Below are positions 56,041-64,000 of a stretch of DNA of 64,000 bases, piece after piece (position 1 is the stretch's first letter; every line of letters starts with the position of its first letter). This DNA is from Stenotrophomonas rhizophila (GTDB taxonomy: Bacteria; Pseudomonadota; Gammaproteobacteria; Xanthomonadales; Xanthomonadaceae). The notes beneath the pieces are model-generated. The model saw only the letters and a list, made by a program, of their open reading frames with translations. It ran no database searches and was not told where the DNA came from. The stretch lies in contig NZ_VDQT01000002.1 of NCBI RefSeq assembly GCF_007667275.1, positions 434,001-498,000 of the forward strand, in the 5' to 3' direction. Position numbers and translations under genes: made by a program.

Positions 56041-57651
56041 ATGGAGCACATCAGCATTCCGGAGATCCTTGCTCAGGTCGCCAAAGGGCAGATCCGCGTT
56101 CCGGCCTTCCAGCGGGGCTATGTATGGGAGCCTGACCGGGTCGCATACCTCATGGATTCAATCTACAAGCGGTATCCGTTCGGTTCGTTGTTGTTCTGGC
56201 GTACGAAAGAGAAGCTGCTGGTTGAACGTGACTTAGGGCCATTCAAGTTGCCAGAGCCAAGAGAAGACTATCCAGTCGACTACGTGCTCGATGGTCAGCA
56301 GAGAATTACATCGATCTTCGGCACTTTTCAGACAAGTTTGCCTGCAGGGAGTAGCCCAACATGGACTGACATCTACTTCGACACCGAAGCAGAAGACAGC
56401 GCCCAGGACACACTTTTTGTTGCGCTGTCTCCCGCCGAGGCTGCTGGTACTCGCTATTTCCCAATTCGTACGCTCTTCGATCCAGCAGAATTCAGGCGCG
56501 CAACCAGCACCTTGCCGGAAGAGAAGGTGCGGCGCATTGACTTGGTATACACGGCTTTTCAGCAGACACAGATTCCCGTGCAAGTCTCGAAAACGGAGGA
56601 CAAGGCGACCGTTGCGATTATATTTGAAAGGGTCAATCGTCAGGGCGTTGAGCTCGACACCCTTCAGTTGCTCTCTGCATGGACGTGGAGTGAAGACTTT
56701 CAACTGCAGGAGGCGTTCAAAGATCTAACCGAGGAACTTTCTCCTTTTGGCTTCGAAGGAGTGGGCGGGGACAGCAACCTGCTACTCAGGTGTTGCTCCG
56801 CCGTGCTCACCGGAGACGCTTCCCCTGGCGCGCTGATGTCGCTGAACGGCAATAAGGTGCGAGAGAATTTCCAAACCGTTATGAACGGTGTTCGCTACGC
56901 CGTTGACTATGTCCGGGCGAACTTCGCGGCCGAAAGTATTGCGAATTTGCCTTTTACAACGGTACTAGTTCCACTGTCAGTGTTCTTCGCGGTCCCTGGC
57001 AACTCTGAGGCAACGATCTCCGATTCCCAGCGTAAGCAAATTAACCAATGGTTCTGGCGCTCTGCGTTCACCAAGCGCTACAGCTCGGGTGTATTGCGCA
57101 GCCTCAATGTAGACATTGAGGAAATGCGGCTGCTGCGCGAGCAGGGTACAAGCAATCTTGGGAATTTTTCCGCCGACGTCAAGAAGGAGTTCTTCATGGA
57201 GAATTCCTTTGGCATGGGCAATGTAAACACGAAGACTTTCATTCTGATGTTGGCGACAAGGGGGCCGTTGTCATTCAAGTCCGGCATAGCGGTCGACCTA
57301 GCCAAGACTCTTAAAGCCAGCAATCGTGCTGAGTATCATCATCTGATGCCCAAGGCCTTTTTGCGTTCAAGCGGACAAGACACTCACGATGAGGGCATTC
57401 TTGCGAACTACGCCTTCCTTTCAAGAGCCGACAACCGTGCGCTCGGGGGAGACCCGCCGTCTGTGTACAAGACGAAGATGCCCGTTGACCATGCGGAAAT
57501 ACTCGAGCGGGCACTGGTGCCGCCCGAGCTTTTCAACGACGACTACAACGACTTCGTCGTCCGGCGTGCACAGTTGCTTATGGGGTACGCGAGAACGCTA
57601 TGCCGACTTCCGCCCCTTCCGCCCCTTCCGCCATCCGCGCCACTCGTCTGA
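56041..57651 (+). CDS. DUF262 protein with C-terminal HNH-like motif (candidate defence nuclease)
   Basis: 536 residues. The N-terminal DUF262 domain has VPAFQRGYVWEPDRV (about 20-34), the YPFGSLLFW strand and the DGQQR motif (84-88), the ParB-like NTP-binding features of GmrS. The C-terminal part has EYHHLMPKAFLR followed by NYAFLSRADNRALGG, like the DUF1524/HNH nuclease region of GmrD. Fused DUF262-HNH proteins act as type IV restriction or related anti-phage nucleases in other systems. AAGGAG precedes the ATG. Base composition is less GC-rich than the core. The C-terminal tail PPLPPLPPS comes from a short tandem DNA repeat. Confidence 0.82.
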   Translation: MEHISIPEILAQVAKGQIRVPAFQRGYVWEPDRVAYLMDSIYKRYPFGSLLFWRTKEKLLVERDLGPFKLPEPREDYPVDYVLDGQQRITSIFGTFQTSLPAGSSPTWTDIYFDTEAEDSAQDTLFVALSPAEAAGTRYFPIRTLFDPAEFRRATSTLPEEKVRRIDLVYTAFQQTQIPVQVSKTEDKATVAIIFERVNRQGVELDTLQLLSAWTWSEDFQLQEAFKDLTEELSPFGFEGVGGDSNLLLRCCSAVLTGDASPGALMSLNGNKVRENFQTVMNGVRYAVDYVRANFAAESIANLPFTTVLVPLSVFFAVPGNSEATISDSQRKQINQWFWRSAFTKRYSSGVLRSLNVDIEEMRLLREQGTSNLGNFSADVKKEFFMENSFGMGNVNTKTFILMLATRGPLSFKSGIAVDLAKTLKASNRAEYHHLMPKAFLRSSGQDTHDEGILANYAFLSRADNRALGGDPPSVYKTKMPVDHAEILERALVPPELFNDDYNDFVVRRAQLLMGYARTLCRLPPLPPLPPSAPLV

Positions 57652-57744
57652 GTGGCGACGCGGTGGCTACGGAGAGTAGAGGGGCGCATCGGAGACTTCC
57701 AGAGGTTCTCTCGCTCTCAACGGTTTGGATGTTGTCGATGGATC

Positions 57745-58005
57745 CTATATGCGGCGACGCTCGGGTCCATCGACGCTTTCCATTCGATCCAATTGTCCAG
57801 CATGCCATGAAGATGCGGTGCGCATAGCCTCAATCCAGCGCTGAACGTCACTTTGGTGCCATCTCGTGCAGCCCCCGATTTTCTGCGCACGTGGGAAGGT
57901 GCCCTTCGCCATTTCGCGGTAGATGTAGCTCTTTTTCATGCCAGTCTGGGCTTCCAGCTGCTCGAGCCGCAGCTGGACTTCGGGAATGAGTTCAGCCGCG
58001 CCCAT
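57745..58005 (-). CDS. AlpA-like excisionase/regulator
   Basis: 86 residues with an AlpA/MerR-like helix-turn-helix: LEAQTGMKKSYIYREMAKGTFPRAQKIG and the following TRWHQSDVQRWIE. Such proteins activate integrase or excision genes of cryptic prophages and integrative elements. No integrase lies in the window. Its ATG overlaps the 3' end of the small gene upstream by 14 bases. The 3' end faces the DUF262 gene. Confidence 0.85.
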   Translation of the reverse strand: MGAAELIPEVQLRLEQLEAQTGMKKSYIYREMAKGTFPRAQKIGGCTRWHQSDVQRWIEAMRTASSWHAGQLDRMESVDGPERRRI

Positions 58006-58240
58006 CTTTGGGTTCCTCCACTTCGCTAAGTTGCACGGGCAGAAACGCCTCCGGCGTTGTGGCTCGCGCGCTGACTACCATGTCGGCGATTCGCGTCAGG
58101 TCAAGGGTCGGGTCCCCGAACAGCGCCTGGCCCAACCTTGTAGTCGCTCTCTGGGCGGCCGTGCAGGCCGGTGGTGCTGAAACGTCGACTAGCGCGAGCG
58201 CATAGTTCCGCCATGCATCGTATGCGGCTTGGCGCTCCAC
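57992..58240 (-). CDS. Small gene coupled to the AlpA-like regulator, unknown function
   Basis: A frame of 82 residues from a GTG at 58240 (ERQAAYDAWRNYALALVD, then ATTRLGQALFGDPTLDLTRIADMVVSA). It looks helical and acidic at its end. It overlaps the AlpA-like start, which suggests coupled translation. No Shine-Dalgarno is obvious and the start could differ. I do not recognise the family. Its first codons lie opposite the beginning of the truncated SRAP remnant. Confidence 0.5.
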   Translation of the reverse strand: MERQAAYDAWRNYALALVDVSAPPACTAAQRATTRLGQALFGDPTLDLTRIADMVVSARATTPEAFLPVQLSEVEEPKDGRG

Positions 58241-58789
58241 GCAGCAAGGGATTCGCGGATCTACCCCGGGGTCTACGGCACCGCCATCGTGTCGGAGGGC
58301 GGCAAGCGAGTCGTGAAGCCGATGCGCTACCAGTGTCGGCTGGCCGGGAAGCCCGCCAGCTACGACCAGCGGTATCCCGGCACCTACAACGCCAGACGTG
58401 ACAGTCTGGAGGGGTTCTGGCGTCCGGCGTTCGGGCACACGCACGCGCTCATGGTGGTGGACACTTTCTACGAGAACGTGGAAGGGCCGGGCGGCGGCAA
58501 CCAGGTCCTGCAGTTCACGCCTCGCACGGGCGATCCCATGCTGGTGGCCTGCCTGTGGTCGCACTGGGTCGATCCCGCCGGCGTAGAGCCAGATCTACTG
58601 TCCTTCGCCGCGATTACCGATGACCCCGAGCCCGAGGTCGCCGCCGCCTGCCACGATCGGACGATCATCAACATCAAGCCTGAGCACGTCGACGCCTGGC
58701 TCAATCCCGACCCGGCCAACGTTGGCGCTTTGTACGCCATCTTCGACGATAAGCGGCAACCGTTCTACGAGCACCGCTTGGCTGCCTAG
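58229..58789 (+). pseudogene. Truncated SRAP-family (YedK-like) protein remnant
   Basis: From about residue 7 (RDSRIYPGVYG) the frame matches the C-terminal part of SRAP/SOS-response-associated peptidase proteins: KPMRYQCRLAGKPASYD, YPGTYNARRDSLEGFW, GHTHALMVVDTFYENV, ACLWSHWVDPAG and a final EHRLAA. The N-terminal half with the catalytic Cys2 (the CY or CG start) is missing, and the only start is a TTG at 58229 just before the break. Intact members of this long form run to over 300 residues. It is probably non-functional. Confidence 0.75.
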
Positions 58790-58804
58790 TTTGAGCTTTT
58801 TCTG

Positions 58805-60058
58805 TCAGCTGCCCGGACGAAGCTCTGCAGCAATCTGCTTCGAATAGGGCAGGCCGAGCGCGTGAAGGATGGGGGCATAGTAGAACGGGGTATCGTCATC
58901 GTGCTTGTCAGGCTTGCATTTTGTAAGCGTGGGCTTTGAATCCGCGCTCTGCCGCGCAATGTCCCAACTCGCGGTCCGATAGTTTCCAGAAGCATCCAAT
59001 GCCGTGACGAAGAGCCGCTCGCCAATGATTGGGAGAGCGTCAATTCCCTCGGAGTCACTGTAGCGACTCATGTCCCTGATCCAAGCCTCTCCGATGGTTG
59101 CAACTACTCTTGCTTTTGTCGCGATCATCCGCTCTGCGGCACTTCGCCAAAAGATGTACTTATCAACTCGATCGCTGTAGTGCATGGACATCATGTCGAT
59201 GGCGCGCATGTCATCGCCGTAGAAGAACATCATCGGGACATGATAGCCATCGAATTCGAAAGTGGACGATGCCATTGTGCAAAGGACATCGAACATTTCA
59301 TCCATGGTCTTTGGCTCAGTCATTGCGCCTTTGAATGGCTCGATGAGCTTCATCCGCGCATCAGAAATTTCATCGCGTTTGAAACGTATTTTCTTTGTTC
59401 TTTGAGAGTGTATTTCGAGGTCTGAGAGCTTTAAATAGCTAATTCTTCGAGCAGCATCCTTCGCCGACTGCAACTCCGCTGGATCCGGGACCGCTGAATC
59501 TATAGCGGCGCCTGCGAGTATGGAAAAATCCATGCACAGCCGATAGAGGGTGCTGTAGATGTAGTTGAAGGCATGTAGGATCTCCCAATCCGGAAGCGAA
59601 TTGGCCACCCAGCTGCGTTCAATTCTCACAGCTGACGACTTGATCAGCCCTGACGGGAGCATTTTTCGTGCAAGCCTGATAAGGCGTTTTGTTCCCGCCT
59701 GAAGCAGGTCGCTTCGACTGGTCGAAATTTTGGTGTCATGCTCGACAATGTATGACCAGAACAACGTCAAATCCAGCGTGCTATGGAGGGCTAGATCGCC
59801 TTCCTTTTCAATTTTATTGCGGGAATCTTTGGCCCAGTCCATCACCTTGTCGCGCGCCCAGCTCGCAACAATTGGTTGGTACCATGCATCAAAATTTTGA
59901 ATGGAGTCTTTGTTCTTTTGAACTATGAACGTGACTGTGCGAGATGTCTGTAGGAACTGATTGATGTTGAGCCGAAAGAGCTCCGGCTCCATGTAGGTTT
60001 CATGGCATCGCTTAAGAATCAGCCAAAGATCGTTTAGACGCCGTTCCCACGGTTGCAT
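58805..60058 (-). CDS. Unrecognised 417-residue accessory protein
   Basis: 417 residues with no signal peptide, no clear membrane segment and no motif I recognise. It begins MQPWERRLNDLWLILKRC and appears mostly helical, with basic and aromatic patches such as ALHSTLDLTLFWSYIVEHD and YHVPMMFFYGDDMRAIDMM. Codon use is visibly less GC-rich than the core; one 60-base row (59761-59820) counts to 45% G+C. It lies between the SRAP and umuC remnants, oriented like the latter. A cargo or defence role is possible but not shown by the sequence. Confidence 0.7.
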   Translation of the reverse strand: MQPWERRLNDLWLILKRCHETYMEPELFRLNINQFLQTSRTVTFIVQKNKDSIQNFDAWYQPIVASWARDKVMDWAKDSRNKIEKEGDLALHSTLDLTLFWSYIVEHDTKISTSRSDLLQAGTKRLIRLARKMLPSGLIKSSAVRIERSWVANSLPDWEILHAFNYIYSTLYRLCMDFSILAGAAIDSAVPDPAELQSAKDAARRISYLKLSDLEIHSQRTKKIRFKRDEISDARMKLIEPFKGAMTEPKTMDEMFDVLCTMASSTFEFDGYHVPMMFFYGDDMRAIDMMSMHYSDRVDKYIFWRSAAERMIATKARVVATIGEAWIRDMSRYSDSEGIDALPIIGERLFVTALDASGNYRTASWDIARQSADSKPTLTKCKPDKHDDDTPFYYAPILHALGLPYSKQIAAELRPGS

Positions 60059-60085
60059 ACCCCCCCCTTAGTTCACTTATTGGTA

Positions 60086-60100
60086 GGGGTAGACTACCCC
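60086..60100. repeat. Short perfect inverted repeat
   Basis: GGGGTA, GAC, TACCCC, between the umuC remnant and the start of the 417-residue gene. It may be an operator or weak terminator. Confidence 0.4.
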
Positions 60101-60188
60101 GGAATCTGATGAGGCGAGTCCGCACCGGGGGTGCCACGGCCCACTGGCGAGAAATCGAGTTTGGCATTCCATTGGGCGACGCGGCCAA

Positions 60189-60992
60189 TCAGCATCGTAC
60201 GCGAGGCAATTCGTCGAACGAGCGCGTGTAGTTGGGCGAAAGCATGTGCTGGCGCATGCCCCAAACTGGGTTCTCCTTCCATCCGGACGCACCGAGCCCG
60301 GCCACGCCGCGGCCGAACTTCCGGTTGATCTGATCGAGGGTCGCCATCAGCGCATCGTTTCCAGCAACGGCCGGGCTGAACAGGTCGGCCTGCAGGTCGT
60401 GGGGCTTGGCCAGGTCCAGCAATGCGACTCCGGCCTTCTTGCAGCCGATTCCGTCCCTCAGCAGGCCGCCGAGCATCTGTCTCACGGTCCCCAGCACGAG
60501 CGTGGTGTCCGAGGTCGCCGCCGGCAATACGACTGATCGCGTCGCGTTGTGCTGGGGCAGCTCGGGTCGAAACGTGTCGGAATGTGCAAACACCCACAGG
60601 CCGGAGGCCACCAGCCCGCGAGCGCGCAGCTTCTCGCAGGCCCGGACCGCAAAGGTGGCCAGCGCCTGGGCAATGGCATCGTGGTCGGCCACCCGATCCG
60701 CGAACGAGCGGCTGACCATGATCTGCTGCCGATCCGGCTCCACTTCTTCCAGCTCCATGCACGGGTGCCCCTGCAGCTCCCGCCGGGTGAGAGCGAGGGT
60801 TACCCCGAAGGTGGCCAAGATGTCGTCAGGCGGCGCGTCGCGCAGGCCTGCGGCGGTCCTGATCCCGATGTGGATCAGCTTGGGCGCCGAGCGCCGCCCA
60901 ACGCCTCCACGAACAGCCTCCCCTGCATACGTGTATCGCGTGGAGAGTTGTGGCAAGCCCCATGTCGCGAAAGGCCGGCGACGCCAGTGCAC
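60189..60992 (-). pseudogene. Truncated umuC (Y-family DNA polymerase) remnant
   Basis: From about residue 30 (GVGRRSAPKLIHIGIRTAAGL) the frame follows the UmuC little-finger and C-terminal domains: ELQGHPCMELEEVEP, IMVSRSFADRV, VFAHSDTFRPELPQ, KKAGVALLDLA, INRKFGRGVAG and the terminal SFDELPRVRC. The catalytic palm and fingers domains, roughly the first 190-200 residues of an intact 420-residue protein, are absent. The first 29 residues here have no similarity. No umuD partner is next to it. It cannot polymerise DNA. Confidence 0.82.
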
Positions 60993-61190
60993 GCTTCACA
61001 TTTCGTGGGGGCCGCTGATACCCCGCGCACAGATTGATGTCCGCCGCGTTGACGCGCGGCACTCTCAAGAATCAGGATGGCATCGTCACCGCAAAATCGG
61101 TGGCCGGGATTTGCAGCCCGAAAAGCAAGGCGCATCAGCGCCCAGCCCGTTGCAGGGCGCTGGATCTCAACTCAACTGAGGAATCCCGCC

Positions 61191-61670
61191 ATGTCATCCG
61201 AAAATCTCACCGCGCCTACGCGCACATCCGTCGACTTCACCCACTACTTCGGCCAGATCGCCGATACCCTGGAGTGGGGGAGCTCCACCTGGCTTACGCT
61301 CGAAGAGCATCTGACTGCCAACGACACGCCGTTCGAGTCGCTTACGCTCAGCGATGTCATTGGTGCCATTCACTCCACCCGCAGCGCACACCCTCACGCA
61401 CCGGGTACCTTGGTCAACCGGTTGATCGGCGTGGACGATGTATCCAGGACGGATCTGTTCCGGGTCATCCGGGAGCTGCTGCGCATCTATGATCTGCGCA
61501 TCGTGGAGCTGCTGGCGCTGATCGACATCCTGGCGCACTGCCCGGGGACCGTGGAAGATCTGACCATCAGGAACCTGCTGGCGTTGATCTCCGTTGTGGA
61601 TGTCTGCAACTCGCCGCTGACGCCTGCGGCTGTTACGGAGGCCACCAAGGCTGCTGCGGCGGTGCACTAG
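61191..61670 (+). CDS. Helical protein of unknown function
   Basis: 159 residues, predicted almost entirely helical, with no signal peptide. Features include TSVDFTHYFGQIADTLEWG near the start and repeated leucine-rich stretches (RVIRELLRIYDLRIVELLALIDILAHC, in parts). GC content and codon use are host-like. The ATG at 61191 follows TGAGGAA by six bases. I do not recognise the family. Confidence 0.7.
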   Translation: MSSENLTAPTRTSVDFTHYFGQIADTLEWGSSTWLTLEEHLTANDTPFESLTLSDVIGAIHSTRSAHPHAPGTLVNRLIGVDDVSRTDLFRVIRELLRIYDLRIVELLALIDILAHCPGTVEDLTIRNLLALISVVDVCNSPLTPAAVTEATKAAAAVH

Positions 61671-61757
61671 GGTCCTGCAGATGTCGGTGACTGCCCAGCT
61701 GCGACGCAGATGACGGCAGTGCGGCCCGCGCATGTTGTCGCGGGCTGGGTGGAGAGT

Positions 61758-61782
61758 CGCCGGACCAACGGTCCGGCGCTAC
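61758..61782 (-). repeat. GTAG-type stem-loop repeat
   Basis: CGCCGGACC, AAC, GGTCCGGCG, CTAC: on the minus strand GTAG with a 9-base stem and loop GTT. Between the helical protein gene and the lipoprotein gene. Confidence 0.85.
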
Positions 61783-61858
61783 CGGTGTTGCTGCTACAGA
61801 GCGTTCACAACTCCGGTTCCACACTCCTGAGCCACTAGGGCAGTTCTGGAGATGGCTC

Positions 61859-62128
61859 ATGCGTCGTATCAATGTCGCCTTGCTCGCTGCTGCCATCGCG
61901 GTTGCCGGAGCAGCAGGGTGTTCCCAGCAGAACCAGGAGGCACGCGAGAATGGCGTGCCTGTTGGCATGGCCAATCCGGCGTCCGAGTACTGCGTGAAGC
62001 GCGGTGGCAAGGTCATGATCGAGAAGGATCGGGATGGCAACGAGCGGGGTATCTGCCACTTGCCGGACGGCAAACGCATCGATGAGTGGGAGCTGTTCCG
62101 GCGGGACGCACCGAAGAAGCCCAGCTAG
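61859..62128 (+). CDS. DUF333-family small lipoprotein
   Basis: 89 residues with a lipoprotein signal sequence and lipobox AAGC at residues 18-21. The mature part carries the DUF333 pattern: NPASEYCVKRGGKV, DGNERGICHLPDGKRIDEWELFR, with two cysteines. Members are small envelope lipoproteins of unknown role. Flanked on both sides by GTAG-type repeats. Confidence 0.85.
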   Translation: MRRINVALLAAAIAVAGAAGCSQQNQEARENGVPVGMANPASEYCVKRGGKVMIEKDRDGNERGICHLPDGKRIDEWELFRRDAPKKPS

Positions 62129-62164
62129 AGTTCCGCGCCGCCAAGCGGAAGCCAGCTGGCTTCA

Positions 62165-62188
62165 GCCGGACCAACGGTCCGGCGCTAC
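62165..62188 (-). repeat. GTAG-type stem-loop repeat
   Basis: GCCGGACC, AAC, GGTCCGGC, GCTAC. Nearly identical in stem to the repeat at 61758. Lies between the lipoprotein gene and the convergent hydrolase gene. Confidence 0.85.
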
Positions 62189-62219
62189 CCGTGCCTCACA
62201 GCCGATGATCGTGAGCGGC

Positions 62220-62999
62220 CTACTTGATGTTCTTCCCGACCTCTTTGGCCGCACGATCAATCGTATCGGCCACCACCTTGGGCTGGGTCATGAAGACCGC
62301 GTGGCTGGCCGGCACCTTGGTGATGCGCGCATTGATGCGTTCGGCCATGTGGACCAGCATCGCCTGATCAAACGCCTTGTCTTCAGTGGCGATCACCGCC
62401 CAGCTCGGCTTGGTGCGCCACGCCGCTTGCGTCACTTTAGTGCTAAACGCCGACATGTTGATCGGCACCTGCGAATCACGCAGGAATGCCGCGTCCGCAT
62501 CGGTGGTGTCATGCGCAAAGCCTGCCTTGAACTTGTCGGGCTTGATGAAGCCAAAACCGTCGCTTCCCGTTTCGATCACGAACTCAGGCGTGGGCGCAAA
62601 ACCGGTGTACAGCTGCGCCGTGGTCTCGCCCGCATCCGGCGCCAGCGCCGAGACGTAGACCAGCCCGGCAACGTTGTCGTGCACACCCGCTTCGGTAATC
62701 ACTGTGCCGCCCCACGAATGCCCGACCAGGATGGCCGGCCCGTCCTGACGATCCAGCACGCGCTGGGTGGCCTTCACGTCGTCAGCGAGCGAGGTCAGCG
62801 GGTTCTGCACGATCGACACGTGGTAGCCACGCGCGGTCAGGTCGTCGTACACCCCACGCCAGCCGCTGCCATCGGCGAAGGCGCCATGCACCAGCACGAC
62901 GTTGTGCACCGGTTGGTCGCGCACGGCATCGCTGGCCTGGGCGGGGGAGAGGGCGGCCGCCAGGGCGACCGCGAGCACTGCAGGGATGAGCTTGAACAT
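62220..62999 (-). CDS. Periplasmic alpha/beta hydrolase
   Basis: 259 residues with a signal peptide (MFKLIPAVLAVALAAALSPAQA). It is an alpha/beta hydrolase: VVLVHGAFADGSGW (oxyanion region), the nucleophile elbow GHSWGGT, and the catalytic histidine in PASHAVFM. It is related to the EstC/salicylate-esterase-like group found in soil bacteria. Substrate unknown. The start at 62999 is set by the signal peptide. It lies 138 bases downstream of an SDR gene on the same strand. Confidence 0.88.
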   Translation of the reverse strand: MFKLIPAVLAVALAAALSPAQASDAVRDQPVHNVVLVHGAFADGSGWRGVYDDLTARGYHVSIVQNPLTSLADDVKATQRVLDRQDGPAILVGHSWGGTVITEAGVHDNVAGLVYVSALAPDAGETTAQLYTGFAPTPEFVIETGSDGFGFIKPDKFKAGFAHDTTDADAAFLRDSQVPINMSAFSTKVTQAAWRTKPSWAVIATEDKAFDQAMLVHMAERINARITKVPASHAVFMTQPKVVADTIDRAAKEVGKNIK

Positions 63000-63137
63000 G
63001 GACGACTCCTCGGGACGGTGGGATTGCGGGGGCGGCGTTGGCCGGCAGGGGTACTTTGCCGGCGACGCGTGCACGATCGGTCGCATAAAGTCCTGATAAT
63101 TTGATCCGGAGTCCAAATCTCCCCGGACCTGCGTACC

Positions 63138-63920
63138 TCACACCGTAGGCACCGTCCCGCCGTCGATGGTGTACTCCGTGCCCGAAATCGAAGCCGCGCG
63201 TGGCGAGACCAGGAACGCGATGAGGTCGGCCACTTCGCGCGGCTGCGCCGGTCGCCCGAGCGGGATGCCGCCCAGACCGTCCATGACGCGCTTCCTGCCG
63301 CCTTCGTAATCGGTCCGTGCTTCGGCCGCGATACGTTCGACGAAGGCGACCGAGGCTTCGGTTTCAATCCAGCCCGGGGCGACCCGCACTACCCGCACGC
63401 CCTTCGGCGTGACTTCCTTGGACAGCGCCTTGCTGTAGGTGGACAAAGCGGCCTTCGCGGCGGCATAGGCGGTGGTCGCCTCGGGCAGCGGCAGGGTGCG
63501 CTGGATCGAGGTGACGTGCAGGATCACGCCGGACCCCCGCGCGATCATCGCCGGCAGCAGTGCGCGATCCAGCCGCACCGCGGACATCAGATTGAGGTCC
63601 AGCGCGTTGGCCCATTCGGCATCATCCAGCGCGGCGAACCCGCCGGCAGGTGCCGATGAGCCGCCCACCACGTTGATGAGCGCGTCGATGCCGCCGAGGT
63701 GGTGCAGCATCGCCTCGCCGGCCTGGCGCGCGCCTTCAGCGCTGGCGAGATCTGCTTCCATGTAATGCACACCCTCGATGGGGGCGCGCGGCAAGGTGCG
63801 CGCTGTTGCCACCACGCGTGCGCCCAGCCCCGCCAGCAGCTCGACCACCGCCGCGCCCAGCCCGCGCGTGCCGCCGGTAACCAGCACGCGCTTCCCGGTC
63901 AGTTCCAGATCGAAGTTCAT
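63138..63920 (-). CDS. Classical SDR oxidoreductase
   Basis: 260 residues with cofactor loop TGGTRGLG (about 15-22), the serine-containing VTSIQRT, YAAAK (YxxxK) and C-terminal [14 protein letters not shown]. It is an NAD(P)-dependent reductase of unknown substrate. The start codon overlaps the stop codon of the upstream gene (ATGA), so the SDR is translated with an NTF2-like partner. Confidence 0.9.
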   Translation of the reverse strand: MNFDLELTGKRVLVTGGTRGLGAAVVELLAGLGARVVATARTLPRAPIEGVHYMEADLASAEGARQAGEAMLHHLGGIDALINVVGGSSAPAGGFAALDDAEWANALDLNLMSAVRLDRALLPAMIARGSGVILHVTSIQRTLPLPEATTAYAAAKAALSTYSKALSKEVTPKGVRVVRVAPGWIETEASVAFVERIAAEARTDYEGGRKRVMDGLGGIPLGRPAQPREVADLIAFLVSPRAASISGTEYTIDGGTVPTV

Positions 63921-64000
63921 GCCGCGATCTCCAGCCGGGCGATCTTTCCGCGCTCCAGGGTGAAGGCGTAGCGCAGGTCCAGCGGGCTGCCGGGGAAGTT
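63917..64000 (-). CDS. NTF2-like (SnoaL-like) protein, 3' end only
   Basis: Only the last 27 residues are in the window: [19 protein letters not shown], ending LEIAA. The [16 protein letters not shown] pattern is the final strand pair of small NTF2/SnoaL-like proteins. It continues past base 64000. It overlaps the SDR start by four bases. The assignment is tentative because so little is visible. Confidence 0.55.
   Translation of the reverse strand, partial: NFPGSPLDLRYAFTLERGKIARLEIAA

Noticed and set aside
55834..61200. Direct repeat of the tRNA 3' end as the far attachment site of an island
   Set aside because: I scanned for the T-arm and acceptor sequence downstream and did not find a second copy inside the window.

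Overview
The window looks like chromosome of a high-GC gammaproteobacterium of the Xanthomonadaceae, most like Stenotrophomonas. The grounds are the housekeeping gene order (cutA-dsbD-tlpA, groES-groEL, and dprA-smg-topA-tsaC divergent from def-fmt-rsmB), the frequent TTG/GTG starts, and at least a dozen short inverted repeats carrying a GTAG signature like the SMAG elements of Stenotrophomonas maltophilia. No rRNA, CRISPR array, transposase or integrase was seen. There is one tRNA gene.

Layout. 1-4.0 kb: the end of a LysR regulator, then two paralogous NmrA-like SDR genes flanking an OsmC/Ohr-like protein and a bestrophin-like channel. 4.0-10.1 kb: a UvrA paralogue lacking the UvrB-binding insertion, then a leftward cutA-dsbD-tlpA redox operon whose DsbD has two N-terminal alpha-type domains. 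10.2-16.3 kb: a secreted EndA-type nuclease, groESL with a sigma-32-like promoter and a degenerate CIRCE, a possible oxygenase, and a DAHP synthase preceded by an aromatic-codon leader peptide and an attenuator hairpin. 16.5-18.8 kb: a TacA/TacT-type toxin-antitoxin pair, a TRIC-type channel gene under a tandem glycine riboswitch, a GIY-YIG protein and a coupled small gene. 18.8-28.5 kb: NDH-2-type oxidoreductase, GST, priA, a sigma-like protein fused to a membrane anchor, DUF3106 and MATE genes, sppA. 28.7-39.5 kb: a small lipoprotein, an SDR, two DUF4124 proteins, tsaC, topA, two GYF_2-domain membrane proteins (one a pilin-like chimera), smg, dprA and a LysM protein. 39.6-48.6 kb: def-fmt-rsmB followed by a surface-glycan cluster (GT39, O-antigen-ligase-like, GT4, GT2, CDP-glycerol-transferase-like). 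48.6-55.4 kb: a pair of PH-domain membrane proteins, a GTP cyclohydrolase II with an N-terminal extension, a lipid A acyltransferase, dtd and rpoD.

55.8-61 kb is accessory. It starts at the 3' end of a tRNA-Ile2 (CAT) gene. It holds a DUF262/HNH protein (a candidate stand-alone defence nuclease), an AlpA-like regulator coupled to a small gene, a 417-residue protein I do not recognise, and truncated remnants of two SOS genes (SRAP/YedK-like and umuC). The DUF262 and 417-residue genes look clearly less GC-rich than the core. The remnants look host-like. 61.2-64 kb returns to chromosomal-looking genes: an unknown helical protein, a DUF333 lipoprotein, a periplasmic alpha/beta hydrolase and an SDR coupled to an NTF2-like gene that runs off the window.

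The most interesting items are the DAHP synthase attenuator, the tRNA-linked DUF262 island, the GYF-pilin chimera, the sigma-membrane fusion, a perfect inverted pair of DnaA boxes upstream of priA, and three genes whose TAG stop codon lies inside the GTAG-type signature of a repeat. All functions are inferred from sequence alone. No database search was run.
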